From Amycolatopsis suaedae (lineage in GTDB: Bacteria > Actinomycetota > Actinomycetes > Mycobacteriales > Pseudonocardiaceae), in NCBI RefSeq assembly GCF_004214935.1, contig NZ_SFCC01000004.1, forward strand, positions 124,001 to 188,000: 64,000 bases of DNA. Reading direction: 5' to 3'. The position numbers were made by a program, and so were the translations under genes. The notes beneath the pieces are model-generated. The model was not told the origin of the DNA. It worked only from the letters and a program-made list of their open reading frames with translations, and made no database searches. Each line of letters starts with the position of its first letter. The stretch's first letter is position 1. Shown one piece after another: positions 49,124 to 57,249 of the stretch.

Positions 49124-49150
49124 GATGCCGTGAGGGGGCCTCACGGCATC
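49124..49150. repeat. Hairpin with perfect 12-bp arms
   Basis: GATGCCGTGAGG (49124-49135) pairs with CCTCACGGCATC (49139-49150) over a 3-nt loop. No adjacent gene end explains it as a terminator. Confidence 0.8.
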
Positions 49151-49187
49151 TGACGCCAGGGCCCCGGCGAAGTCCGGGTGCTGTGTG

Positions 49188-49237
49188 CCCCCAATGTGGC
49201 ATTGGGGGAGTTCAAGTTCCCCAATGCCACATTGGGG
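49188..49237. repeat. Twin quasi-palindromes CCCCAATGTGGCATTGGGG / CCCCAATGCCACATTGGGG
   Basis: Each 19-mer (49189-49207 and 49219-49237) is nearly self-complementary, and the two are exact reverse complements of each other, 11 nt apart. Alternative hairpins or a cruciform are possible. Confidence 0.85.
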
Positions 49238-49322
49238 AACTTTGCTGGGTCTCTTTCGTGGTGACGGCTGGGTCTGCTGGGCCGGATGTGACTGGTGAGG
49301 CCGCGACGCCGGGGTGGATGGT

Positions 49323-49346
49323 CGTGAAGGCCACCTTCACCACATG
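49323..49346 (+). repeat. GTGAAGGCCACC family, single arm
   Basis: The 24 nt here match 2597-2620 at 23 positions. The second hairpin arm is missing or badly degraded, so this looks like a decayed copy. Confidence 0.8.
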
Positions 49347-49428
49347 AGACGACACAAACTCGACCTTCACACCGGACAGCGGGCTATCCGCCCCCGTGTC
49401 CGTGGCAAGCACGCCGGAGCGCCGAGGC

Positions 49429-49450
49429 GGCTTTAGCGGGCTAAAGACGG
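49429..49450 (+). repeat. CTTTAGC palindrome copy 12
   Basis: GGCTTTAGC-GG-GCTAAAGACGG, 100 nt beyond the stop of the 171-aa gene. Confidence 0.9.
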
Positions 49451-49466
49451 TTCGGGCGGGGGGCGG

Positions 49467-49546
49467 AACGGTCAACTCGCGGGAGCGCAACGGTCAACTC
49501 GCGGGGCGGGAACGGTGGACTCGCGCGTCAGAACGTACGACTCGCG
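49467..49546 (-). repeat. Array of four GGTCAACTCGC-type units, 21-22-nt period
   Basis: AACGGTCAACTCGCG at 49467 and 49489, AACGGTGGACTCGCG at 49511 and AACGTACGACTCGCG at 49532. These are the reverse complement of the motif at 49041. The last unit lies just downstream of the stop of the 171-aa gene. Confidence 0.85.
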
Positions 49547-49549
49547 CGG

Positions 49550-50065
49550 TCAGTCGACTGGGCGGAGGGGGACGACTATCTGCGTGTTCAGCCAGTCACG
49601 CAGGTCGGTCCAGGGGCGCAGCTCGGACTCGGGCGGGCTCGGCACGCCGTCGACCAGCTCGCCGTAGCTCCACGCCCGCAGCCAGGCGTCCAGCGCCACC
49701 CACAGGTCCAGCGCGACCATGCCCCAGACGTAGCGGTCCGGCCAGCCCCGCAGCTCGACCACCGCGCCGGACGGCGGCAGCGCGTCGAGGAACTTCCGCA
49801 GGTTGTTGACGGCCGGGATGAGGATCTCCAGCTCCGGCAGCGGCGTCGACAACGCCATCCGGTGCGCCCAGATCAGCGCGTCCAGCCGCGGGTCCGGCCT
49901 GCCGAGCACGCCACCCCGGGCGTGCTCGGCCAGCCGGGTCACCATCAGCCGGCGCAGACCGTCCGCGTTGATCCGCAGCAGGTGCAGGTAGCCCGGGTGG
50001 AACACCCCGATCCAGGCGTCCTCGTGCCGGTCCCAGCTCACCTCGCCAACGAACGGATTGCCCAC
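49550..50065 (-). CDS. Hypothetical protein, 171 aa
   Basis: It starts with GTG at 50065 (VGNPFVGEVSWDRHEDAWIGVFH). Rich in Trp (eight) and Leu, soluble, with no signal peptide, no Cys and no recognisable motif. Codon use fits a real high-GC gene. It stands 50 nt downstream of the beta-lactamase-like gene on the same strand. Aromatic-rich DAWIGVFHPGYLHLL and PDRYVWGMVALDLWVALDAW segments suggest a compact helical fold. The function is unknown. Confidence 0.65.
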   Translation of the reverse strand: MGNPFVGEVSWDRHEDAWIGVFHPGYLHLLRINADGLRRLMVTRLAEHARGGVLGRPDPRLDALIWAHRMALSTPLPELEILIPAVNNLRKFLDALPPSGAVVELRGWPDRYVWGMVALDLWVALDAWLRAWSYGELVDGVPSPPESELRPWTDLRDWLNTQIVVPLRPVD

Positions 50066-50115
50066 CTCGTCAGCGTTTCACATTCGAACGGCCCATCCGG
50101 GCACTTTCGGACAAC

Positions 50116-51096
50116 TCAGCCACCGTTGTACGGCCGGTAGGCCGGAGCCGTGAACGTCCGGGCCGCGGGCGCCGACAGCTTGCCGACGGCGTCCATCATC
50201 GCCCGGCCCAGCGCCGCCCTGGCCTTGAGCGCCGGGTGCGTCGCGCCGAAGTCGGCGTCGTTGGCGGCCTTGTCACCGGTGAACGTCCCGGACGCGAACA
50301 GCGAGTAGGTCACCACCGGCTTGCCCGCCTCGTCGAACATGATCCCGGCCTCGTTGCGGCCGTCGTTGAACCAGCCGGCCTTCGTCGCCACCCGCAGCCG
50401 CTCCGGCGAGCGCAGGTGCAGCCGCACGCCGTCGGTGAACGACGTCAGCGAGCGCAGCACCGACAGCAGGTAGTCGGTCGACGTCTTCGCCAGCAGCGTG
50501 CCCTCGACCAGCCTGGTCAGCAGCGTGTGCGTCTCGTTCGGCGTCGTCTTGCCCAGGAAGAACCGGTTCGGGTTGGCCACCGGCACCACCTGCGTGTGCA
50601 CGAAGCCCTTCGCCCGCAAGATCTCGTTCAGCTCCGCCGCCGGGCACACCAGCCCACACAGCCGCACGGCGGTGTTGTCCGACACGGTCAGCAGGTTGGC
50701 CAGCACGTGCCCGAGGGTCACCGAGCTGGGGTACGCGCCGTCGAGCCCGAAGATGCCATCGGTGTCGCGGATGACGATCTCGGCCGTCACGTCGACCCGC
50801 TGGTCCAGCTTCAGCAGCCCGCGGTCGACCTTGTCCAGCACCGCGGTCGCCACCGCGAGCTTGTTCACGCTGTACGCCTCGACGACCTCGTCCGCCCGCT
50901 CCGACACCGGCCGCGTCCCGCCGGCGGTGATCACGGACGACCAGGTGCCACCGGCCCTGCCGACCTCACGCCGGTAGACGGCGGCAATGCGGTCGGCGGG
51001 CGAACCCGCACTCGCCGAACCCGCGCCGACCAGCACACCGGCCGTCGCGGCGGCACCGATACCCAGCATCCGCCGCCGGTTGACCCCAGACCCCAT
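50116..51096 (-). CDS. Tat-exported class A beta-lactamase-like serine hydrolase lacking the general-base Glu
   Basis: A 326-aa protein starting at the ATG at 51096 (MGSGVNRRRMLGIGAAAT, a Tat signal cleaved near residue 30). Penicillin-recognising motifs are seen: SxxK as SVNK (76-79), SDN (139-141) and KAG instead of KTG (TKAGWFND). In the omega-loop segment CPAAELNEIL, the position aligned with Glu166 is Ala153, so normal class A deacylation is unlikely. It may bind peptidoglycan peptides or have another hydrolytic role. Upstream are the Mce-associated genes, in the opposite order of transcription. Confidence 0.82.
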   Translation of the reverse strand: MGSGVNRRRMLGIGAAATAGVLVGAGSASAGSPADRIAAVYRREVGRAGGTWSSVITAGGTRPVSERADEVVEAYSVNKLAVATAVLDKVDRGLLKLDQRVDVTAEIVIRDTDGIFGLDGAYPSSVTLGHVLANLLTVSDNTAVRLCGLVCPAAELNEILRAKGFVHTQVVPVANPNRFFLGKTTPNETHTLLTRLVEGTLLAKTSTDYLLSVLRSLTSFTDGVRLHLRSPERLRVATKAGWFNDGRNEAGIMFDEAGKPVVTYSLFASGTFTGDKAANDADFGATHPALKARAALGRAMMDAVGKLSAPAARTFTAPAYRPYNGG

Positions 51097-51130
51097 CACG
51101 TTCCCCAATCGCTCGACTGGAGTAATCGTG

Positions 51131-52045
51131 TCAGTTGCCGGGCGGGGCCGGTACCGGAGGCTGGCCCGAGGCCGGCGGGGGCGACGTCGGCTTGGCAGGC
51201 TGACCGCCCGCGTAGGTCTCCAGGTCGGTGACCTTCCACTTGCCGTCGCGGTACTCGGTGTTGAACCACATCTGCGCACCGGCCGACGACGTCTTGTTCT
51301 GGTCGGTCCTGGTCGAGGTCTGGTCGACGAACACCATTACCTTGGCCCGGTCGCCGTCGAGCATCACCACGGCGCTGCGGGTGACCTTCACGGTGACGAC
51401 CATCTTCTGCTCCGGCGCGAGCCGCTTCACCTCGGCCATCAGCACGTTGTACTTCGTCCGGACCTCGTCCCCGGCCAGCAGGTCGTTCGCCGCGTTCTCG
51501 GTCTTGGCGATGTCGTTGAAGTTGTACGAGAACAGCGACTCGGCCGCGGTGGTGACGGCCTGCTTGACCTGCGCGGTCTTGGCGACGTCGAGCAGCGCCG
51601 CGTTCTCCGTGGGGCCCGAGGCCTGCTGTTCCTTGATCTTGAAGAACACCGCGAGGCCACCGAACACCAGCGCGACGACGACCATCACGGCGGCCAGCTG
51701 GTACCACCGCCTGACCCGCCGCTCGGTCGTCTCGGGGAGCTTGGGCGCGGGCTCGTCGGCGACCTCCGGCTCGCTGTCGGTCTTCGGCCCCCAGTCCCGC
51801 TTGGACTTCTGCCGCGGCCGCGGCTTCTCCTCCGCCTCCTCGGGCTCCTCGACGACCGGCACCTCCGTGCCGACGGTCGACACCGGCTCGGTGGCCTCGA
51901 CCACGGGCTCCGGTTCCGGCGAAGGCTCAGGAGCGGGCCGCGGCCGAGGGCTCGGCCGGTCCGCGCTGGTTCCGGGCCTGCGGATGCCGGCCACCCGCGG
52001 GCGGCGGGACGGCGGCTCGGCCGGACGGCGAGACTGTGGCAACAC
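51131..52045 (-). CDS. Mce-associated membrane protein with Pro/Glu-rich cytoplasmic region
   Basis: About 304 aa from the GTG at 52045, preceded by GGGAG; a GTG at 52066 is an alternative. The first 110 residues are Pro/Arg/Glu-rich and presumably disordered. One membrane segment near residues 121-140 (AVMVVVALVFGGLAVFF) is followed by an exported NTF2-like domain (FSYNFNDIAKTENAAND, VKVTRSAVVMLDGDRAKVMVFVDQ, KWKVTDLETY). This is the family called Mas, which stabilises Mce complexes in actinobacteria. It is the last gene of the mce operon. Confidence 0.82.
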   Translation of the reverse strand: MLPQSRRPAEPPSRRPRVAGIRRPGTSADRPSPRPRPAPEPSPEPEPVVEATEPVSTVGTEVPVVEEPEEAEEKPRPRQKSKRDWGPKTDSEPEVADEPAPKLPETTERRVRRWYQLAAVMVVVALVFGGLAVFFKIKEQQASGPTENAALLDVAKTAQVKQAVTTAAESLFSYNFNDIAKTENAANDLLAGDEVRTKYNVLMAEVKRLAPEQKMVVTVKVTRSAVVMLDGDRAKVMVFVDQTSTRTDQNKTSSAGAQMWFNTEYRDGKWKVTDLETYAGGQPAKPTSPPPASGQPPVPAPPGN

Positions 52046-52052
52046 GAACTCC

Positions 52053-52604
52053 CTACTGCGTGGCACCGACGATCGGCACGTTGCCGATGCCGGTGAGCTT
52101 CCAGTCCTCGCCGACGCGGCTCATGGTCAGCTCCAGCCGCAACGACTTCACGCCCTTGTCGGCACCCTTGCTGACCTCGGTCGAGATGGCCGCGAGCACG
52201 CTGGCCTCGCCCTTGTGGTTGTCGAGCTCCTCGACGGCGACGTCCTGGACGGTCGTGACCACCGAGGTCTTCGCCTCGGTGATCGCCTTGCGATAGGTCT
52301 CCTCGGACTTGTTGATCTGCTCGATCATCTGCGGCGCGGCGATCTCCCGCTGACGGGCGAAGTAGGCACCCAGGTCGGCGTGGTCGAACTCGGTGAACGC
52401 CTTGACCGCCGTGGTCGCGGCCCGCGCGACGTCGTCCCGCGACCGGGCCAGCGCGGCGTTGTCGTCGCCGGAGGCCAGCGCCCACTGGACGCCGAAGATG
52501 CCCGCGACCACCACGGCCGCGACGGCGAGGGCCATGGACCCGAGGAACACCAGCTTCGGCGTGCGCGCGGGGTCCCTGTCCTCGGCGGCGTCGCTTTCGG
52601 TCAC
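52053..52604 (-). CDS. Mce-associated membrane protein (short)
   Basis: 183 aa from the GTG at 52604 (VTESDAAEDRDPART), six bases after AAGGAG. One membrane segment (about residues 20-42: LVFLGSMALAVAAVVVAGIFGV) precedes an exported NTF2-like domain (TEFDHADLGAYFARQREIAA, MSRVGEDWKLTGIGNVPIV). It is the typical first Mas protein after mceF and is probably part of the Mce import complex. Confidence 0.85.
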   Translation of the reverse strand: MTESDAAEDRDPARTPKLVFLGSMALAVAAVVVAGIFGVQWALASGDDNAALARSRDDVARAATTAVKAFTEFDHADLGAYFARQREIAAPQMIEQINKSEETYRKAITEAKTSVVTTVQDVAVEELDNHKGEASVLAAISTEVSKGADKGVKSLRLELTMSRVGEDWKLTGIGNVPIVGATQ

Positions 52605-52623
52605 GTCATCTCCTTCCACGTGC

Positions 52624-53904
52624 TCACCCGGCCAGGCCGAGCAGTTGTCCCGGGCTCAGGATGGTCAGCCCCGGCGCGCCGCCGACGCCCGGCACACCGC
52701 CGCGGGTGGCCCGAAGATACGCCAGCTCCTCGGCGGACCGGCCGGAGTTGGCGTCCACCTCCTCCTGGGACGGCACGGTGGGCACGCCGTTGTACGGCGC
52801 GTTCTGCGCGCCGCGCACGCTGATCGGGCTGCCCTTCGGCTCGGCGCAGTACGCGTCGGTCATCGGCTCCCTCGGCGTGAGGTCCTCCGGCCGGTTGCCG
52901 GTGCGGAACTCGGAGTACGAACGGTAGCCCTTGGTACACGACGGCGGGTCGAACAGGTTCAGTGCCAGCCCGAGGTGCGCGGTGCCGTCGCCGGGGGCCA
53001 CCGTGTGCGCACCGACCGACAGCAGCGGGTAGGTCACCAGTCCCTGCTCCAGCCCGTCCAGCCGGGTGACCAGCAGGTTCGACGTCGTCAGCAGGTTCGC
53101 CGTGAGCGCGCCCAGCGCGGGCCCGGTCTCGGCGACCACCTCGCTGATCTGCGTGGCGACCTGCGGGGTGATGCCGATGAGCCTGCGCAGGTCGGGGTCG
53201 GTGTCCTTCAACGTCTGCGACAGTTTCGCCAGGTCACCACTGAACGACTTGAACGACCCGGACAGCTCGTTCTGGGTTTCCAGCACCTTGCCGCCCTGCT
53301 CCAGCAGCGTCACCGTCTGCGGCAGGTTCTGCTGGGCGGCCCTGGTGAACTCACGGGCGGTGTCCATCAGGTTCTGCAGGTCGCCGCCGGTGCCGTTGAA
53401 CGCGTTGTAGCTCTCGTCGACGACGGTGCGCAGCGCGTCGGTCGGCACCGAGGATGCCAGGCTGTCCAGGTCGCCGATGACCTGCTCGGTCGGCACCGGC
53501 GTGCTGGACCGGTTGACCGGGATGACCGAGTCCTGCTCCAGGTACGGGCCGTCCTCGCTGACCGGCCGCAGGTCGACGAACTGCTCGCCGACGGCCGACC
53601 GGTTGACCACCAGCGCCTGCAGGTCGGCGGGGATCCGCGGGGTGTCCGGCTCGATGTTGAGGTCGACCTCCAGGCCACGTTCGGTCAGCCGCAGGTCGCC
53701 GACCCGGCCGACGTTGTAACCACGGTAGGTGACCTCGGCGTTGCTGAAGATCCCTCCCGAGGAGGCAAGTTCCAGCCGCACGGTGTAACCACCGGCGCCG
53801 AACACCCGGTCGATGTCGGTGAACCGGAACAGCGCGTAGACCACCGACACCACCGCGATCAGGAAGAACGCGGTGAGCTGCAGCTTCGTCCTGCGAACCA
53901 GCAT
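52624..53904 (-). CDS. mceF: Mce family protein MceF
   Basis: A 426-aa protein with one N-terminal membrane anchor (LQLTAFFLIAVVSVVYALF) and the MCE domain (YTVRLELASSGGIFSNAEVTYRGYNVGRV) at about 40-120, then a helical tube-forming region and a Cys-containing tail. MceA-F proteins form the hexamer/tunnel that carries lipids or sterols across the envelope to the YrbE permeases. Its ATG overlaps the mceE stop by one base. Confidence 0.93.
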   Translation of the reverse strand: MLVRRTKLQLTAFFLIAVVSVVYALFRFTDIDRVFGAGGYTVRLELASSGGIFSNAEVTYRGYNVGRVGDLRLTERGLEVDLNIEPDTPRIPADLQALVVNRSAVGEQFVDLRPVSEDGPYLEQDSVIPVNRSSTPVPTEQVIGDLDSLASSVPTDALRTVVDESYNAFNGTGGDLQNLMDTAREFTRAAQQNLPQTVTLLEQGGKVLETQNELSGSFKSFSGDLAKLSQTLKDTDPDLRRLIGITPQVATQISEVVAETGPALGALTANLLTTSNLLVTRLDGLEQGLVTYPLLSVGAHTVAPGDGTAHLGLALNLFDPPSCTKGYRSYSEFRTGNRPEDLTPREPMTDAYCAEPKGSPISVRGAQNAPYNGVPTVPSQEEVDANSGRSAEELAYLRATRGGVPGVGGAPGLTILSPGQLLGLAG

Positions 53905-55091
53905 CAGCCCGCACCTCCGTTCAGAATCCCGAAGATGCCGCCGACGCCGGTCTGCTGCGGCTGCGGCTGGCCCCCACCGGGTGCGGGCTGCTGCGGGCTC
54001 ATGCCGGGGATCGGCAGCGGCGGCGGCGCGTTCGGCTGCTCACCGACGTGCGTGCCGTCCAGCTGCGGCGGCAGCAGGTCCTGCAGCGGGTTCTGCCTGC
54101 TCCGGCCGAGGTTGGCCAGCACCTCGCTGAGGTTCAGGTCGATCTTGGCGTACAGGTTGAAGTAGTCGCCCTTGGCACCGGCGACGGCGGCGTCGCTGAA
54201 CGGGTAGGTCAGCAGCACCTCCAGCGCCTTGGGCAGGGCGGACCCGGCCTCGCCGAGCTTCTCCAGTGACGGCTGCAGCGCCTTGAGGTTGGCGACCAGG
54301 TCGGCCGAGCTGCGGTTGATCGTCTCGGTGGCCACCCCGGACAGGTTGCGCAGCGCCTGCAGCATGGTGACCAGCTGGCCACGCTGCTCCTCCAGCACCT
54401 TCAGGCCCGGCCCGAGTTTCTCCAGCGCTCCGGCGATGGTGTCGCGCTGGCCGTTCAGCGTCGTCGACAGCCGGTTCAGCCCGTCCAGCGCCCGGGTGAT
54501 GCTCGCCGACTGCTCGTTCAGGCTGGTGACCAGCCGGTTGGCGTTGTTGAGCAGGTTCTTCAGGTCCGGCGCCCGGCCCTGGGTGGCGGCGTTGAGTTCC
54601 TTGGTGATCGTGTTGAGCTGCTCCACGCCACCGCCGTTGAGCAGCATCGACAGCGCGCCGAGCACCTCCTCGACCTCGACGTTGCGGTTGGTCCGCTCGA
54701 TCGGGATCAGCATGCCCTCGCCCAGCCTGCCCTGGGCCTGACCGGCGGCGGGTGGTGCCAGCTCGACGTACTTCTCGCCGAGCAGGCTGGACTGCCGCAG
54801 GTTGGCCAGCGCGTTGGCAGGCAGCTCGACCTCACCGTTGACCAGCATGGTGACCTCGGCGGTCCAGCCGTCCGGCGCGACCTGGATGTTCTCCACCCGG
54901 CCGACCGGCACCTCGTTGACCTTCACGCCGGACTGCGGCACCAGGTCCAGTGCGTCGCGGAAGTGGACCTTGATCGTGTACGGGTGGTCGCCGAGGTCCG
55001 CGCCACCGGGCAGCGGGATGTCGTAGATGCCGGTGAATCCGCAGCCGCCCAGCGCGAGCACCCCGGCGCAGGCCAGCACGAGACGCTTCAT
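53904..55091 (-). CDS. mceE: Mce family lipoprotein MceE
   Basis: A 395-aa protein with a lipobox LALGGC at residues 12-17, as usual for the fifth mce gene (LprK/LprN type), so it is lipid-anchored. The MCE domain (YTIKVHFRDALDLVPQSGVKVNEVPVGRV) follows, then long amphipathic helices and a Pro/Gln-rich C-terminus. The ATG at 55091 overlaps the mceD stop (ATGA). Confidence 0.93.
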   Translation of the reverse strand: MKRLVLACAGVLALGGCGFTGIYDIPLPGGADLGDHPYTIKVHFRDALDLVPQSGVKVNEVPVGRVENIQVAPDGWTAEVTMLVNGEVELPANALANLRQSSLLGEKYVELAPPAAGQAQGRLGEGMLIPIERTNRNVEVEEVLGALSMLLNGGGVEQLNTITKELNAATQGRAPDLKNLLNNANRLVTSLNEQSASITRALDGLNRLSTTLNGQRDTIAGALEKLGPGLKVLEEQRGQLVTMLQALRNLSGVATETINRSSADLVANLKALQPSLEKLGEAGSALPKALEVLLTYPFSDAAVAGAKGDYFNLYAKIDLNLSEVLANLGRSRQNPLQDLLPPQLDGTHVGEQPNAPPPLPIPGMSPQQPAPGGGQPQPQQTGVGGIFGILNGGAG

Positions 55092-56266
55092 CGCGCACCC
55101 CCGTAGACGGCCTCGGCCACCGGCAGCGGCAACGGCGGCAGCTGTCCGCTGTTCGCGGCCTGGATGACCTGCGCGATCGACGGTGCGGGCACCGTGCCGT
55201 CGATCAGCGGCGCGACCTTCCCGCACAGGTCGCCGAGGGCGTCGAGGGCCTCCGGGGTCTGCCTGAGCAGGTTGCACACCATGGCCGCGGGCGGCTGAGT
55301 CAGCTCGTTCAGGTTGGCCCGCGCGTCCAGGGTTCCCGCCGACGCGTTGTAGGTGTTGACCAGGTTGCCGAGGCCGACCGGTGCGACGTCGAGGATCTCG
55401 GCCAGCGCGCCGCGCTGCTCGACCAGCACCCGGGTGACGCTGGCCAGCTTCTCGACGTTGGTCCGCAGCCGCTGCCGGTTGTTGTCCACGAACGTCTTGA
55501 CCGACTCCAGCGTCGTGCCGAGCTGCTGCACGGTGGCGGCCAGGTTGGCGCGCTCGCCTGCCAGGAAGCCGCTGACGTCGGCGAGCTGCCGCTCGAACGT
55601 GCGGATCTGCTGGTCGCTGCCTGCCAGCGTGGTGGAGAACTCGCCGAGGTTGCGCACGGTGGCGAACAGGTCGTCCGAGCTGCCCGCCAGCGTGCCCGAC
55701 GCCTGCCCCAGCCTGCTGATCGTGTCATGCAGTGCCTGGCCGTTGCCCTTGAAGTTCTCCGCGAGCGTCTTCAGCAGGTCGGACAGCGAGCCGTCCTTGT
55801 TGGCGCCGTTCGGCCCGAGCGTCTGGCTGACCCTGGTCAGGCTGGCGTAGAGCTCGTCCACCTCCAGCGGCACCGACGTGCGCTCAATCGGGACGACGGT
55901 GCCCTCGGCCATCACCGGACCGCCGGTGTAGGCAGGCGCGAACTGCACGTAGCGGTCGCTGACCAGCGACGGCGCGACGATCACGGCGCTGGCGTCGGCC
56001 GGGATGTTGACCGCCCGGTCGTACTCCAGCTGCACCCGGACCCGGTCGCCGAGCGGCTCGACCTTCGTGACCGTGCCCATCTCCACGCCCAGCATCCGCA
56101 CGCTGTTGCCCTCGTACAGGCCGACCGCGGTCGGGAAGTACGCCGTGGCGTGCTTCTTGCCGGGGTCCTTCAGCGTCCACCACAGCACGCCGGCCACGAC
56201 GAGGCCGAACACGCAGGCCACGGCGACCCAGCGGGCCGCCGCCTGTCCGAACCGTGTCTGTGTCAT
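55088..56266 (-). CDS. mceD: Mce family protein MceD
   Basis: A 392-aa protein starting at the ATG at 56266 (MTQTRFGQAAARWV). Membrane anchor WVAVACVFGLVVAGVLWW, MCE domain (ATAYFPTAVGLYEGNSVRMLGVEMGTV) and helical C-terminal region ending PPLPLPVAEAVYGGAR. The start overlaps the mceC stop (ATGA). Confidence 0.93.
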   Translation of the reverse strand: MTQTRFGQAAARWVAVACVFGLVVAGVLWWTLKDPGKKHATAYFPTAVGLYEGNSVRMLGVEMGTVTKVEPLGDRVRVQLEYDRAVNIPADASAVIVAPSLVSDRYVQFAPAYTGGPVMAEGTVVPIERTSVPLEVDELYASLTRVSQTLGPNGANKDGSLSDLLKTLAENFKGNGQALHDTISRLGQASGTLAGSSDDLFATVRNLGEFSTTLAGSDQQIRTFERQLADVSGFLAGERANLAATVQQLGTTLESVKTFVDNNRQRLRTNVEKLASVTRVLVEQRGALAEILDVAPVGLGNLVNTYNASAGTLDARANLNELTQPPAAMVCNLLRQTPEALDALGDLCGKVAPLIDGTVPAPSIAQVIQAANSGQLPPLPLPVAEAVYGGAR

Positions 56267-57249
56267 CGCGAGTGGCACCCGTCCTCGTTGATCGGTCCGA
56301 CCGACGGCAGCACCAGGCCGCAGATGTAGTTGTCGAACCAGCGCCCGTTGCCGATGGTGTTGGTGAACACCCGGATGAACGGGGCGAACTTGTTGATGCC
56401 CTCGCCCAGCGCCTCCTGGTTGCGCTGCAGCATGGCGGTGAGCTGGTCGAGCTGGGTGAGCACCGGACCGAGCTGCTCGTCGTTGTCGTCGATCAGCCCC
56501 CGCAGCTCGGTCGACAGGGTCTTGGTCGACTCCAGCAGCGTGGTGATGGCCTGCTTGCGGCGGCCGACCTCCTCCAGCAGCTTGTTGCCGTCACCGATCA
56601 GCCGGGTGACCTCGGCGTCGCGGTCGGCCAGTGTGCCGGACAGCTGCCGGGTGTTGGCCAGCAGGCCGCGCAGCTGGCTGTCCCGGGTGGCGATGGTCTC
56701 CGACAGCTTCGACAGCCCGGACAGCGCGCCCTTCACCTCGTCCGGGGTGTCGGAGAAGGTCTGCGAGATGACGTCGAAGCTCTGCGCCAGCTGCTGGGTG
56801 TCGACCTGGTCGACGGTCTGCGACAGCCCGCGGAACGCCTCCAGCACGTCGTAGGGCGCGGCGGTGCGGTCCTTCGGGATGGCGTCGTCCGGGTCGAGCA
56901 CGTTCTGCCCGGCCGGGTCGAGCGCGAGGTACTTCTGCCCCAGCAACGTCTTGATCTTGATGGCGGCGCTGGTGCGGTCGCCGAGCCAGGCGTCCTTAAC
57001 CCGGAACGACACCCGCACCTTGTCGCCGTCCAGCTCGATGTCGGACACCGCGCCGACCTTGACGCCCGCGATCCGGACCTCGTCGTCGGGCACCAGGCCG
57101 GCTGCCTCGCTGAACTCGGCGGTGTAGCTGGTGCCGTTGCCGATGATCGGCAGCGCCTCGGAGTTCAGCGCCGCGACCACGCCCAGCCCGATGACCGCGA
57201 TGCCGACGACCGCGATCGGGACGGGATTGCGCTTCTGGAAGGACTTCAT
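56263..57249 (-). CDS. mceC: Mce family protein MceC
   Basis: A 328-aa protein with an N-terminal anchor (PVPIAVVGIAVIGLGVVAAL), an MCE domain (YTAEFSEAAGLVPDDEVRIAGVKVGAV) and a helical region. Two Cys near the C-terminus (YICGLVLP, DGCHSR) recur in neighbouring Mce proteins. The ATG overlaps the mceB stop. Confidence 0.93.
   Translation of the reverse strand: MKSFQKRNPVPIAVVGIAVIGLGVVAALNSEALPIIGNGTSYTAEFSEAAGLVPDDEVRIAGVKVGAVSDIELDGDKVRVSFRVKDAWLGDRTSAAIKIKTLLGQKYLALDPAGQNVLDPDDAIPKDRTAAPYDVLEAFRGLSQTVDQVDTQQLAQSFDVISQTFSDTPDEVKGALSGLSKLSETIATRDSQLRGLLANTRQLSGTLADRDAEVTRLIGDGNKLLEEVGRRKQAITTLLESTKTLSTELRGLIDDNDEQLGPVLTQLDQLTAMLQRNQEALGEGINKFAPFIRVFTNTIGNGRWFDNYICGLVLPSVGPINEDGCHSR

Larger units (their letters stand above)
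48679..49549. other. 871-bp gap upstream of rpoB: promoter plus five repeat families
   Basis: No convincing gene. Besides the rpoB promoter region it contains two 22-nt-period GCGAGT(T/C)(G/C)AC arrays in opposite orientation, a 12-bp hairpin at 49124, twin AATGCCACATT palindromes at 49188, one GTGAAGGCCACC arm at 49323 and a CTTTAGC palindrome at 49429. Short open frames here lack ribosome binding sites. Confidence 0.75.

Noticed and set aside
49041..49546. CRISPR array
   Set aside because: Units are only about 10-15 nt, spaced by 7-12 nt, in two opposed orientations; there are no cas genes or 20-40-nt spacers.
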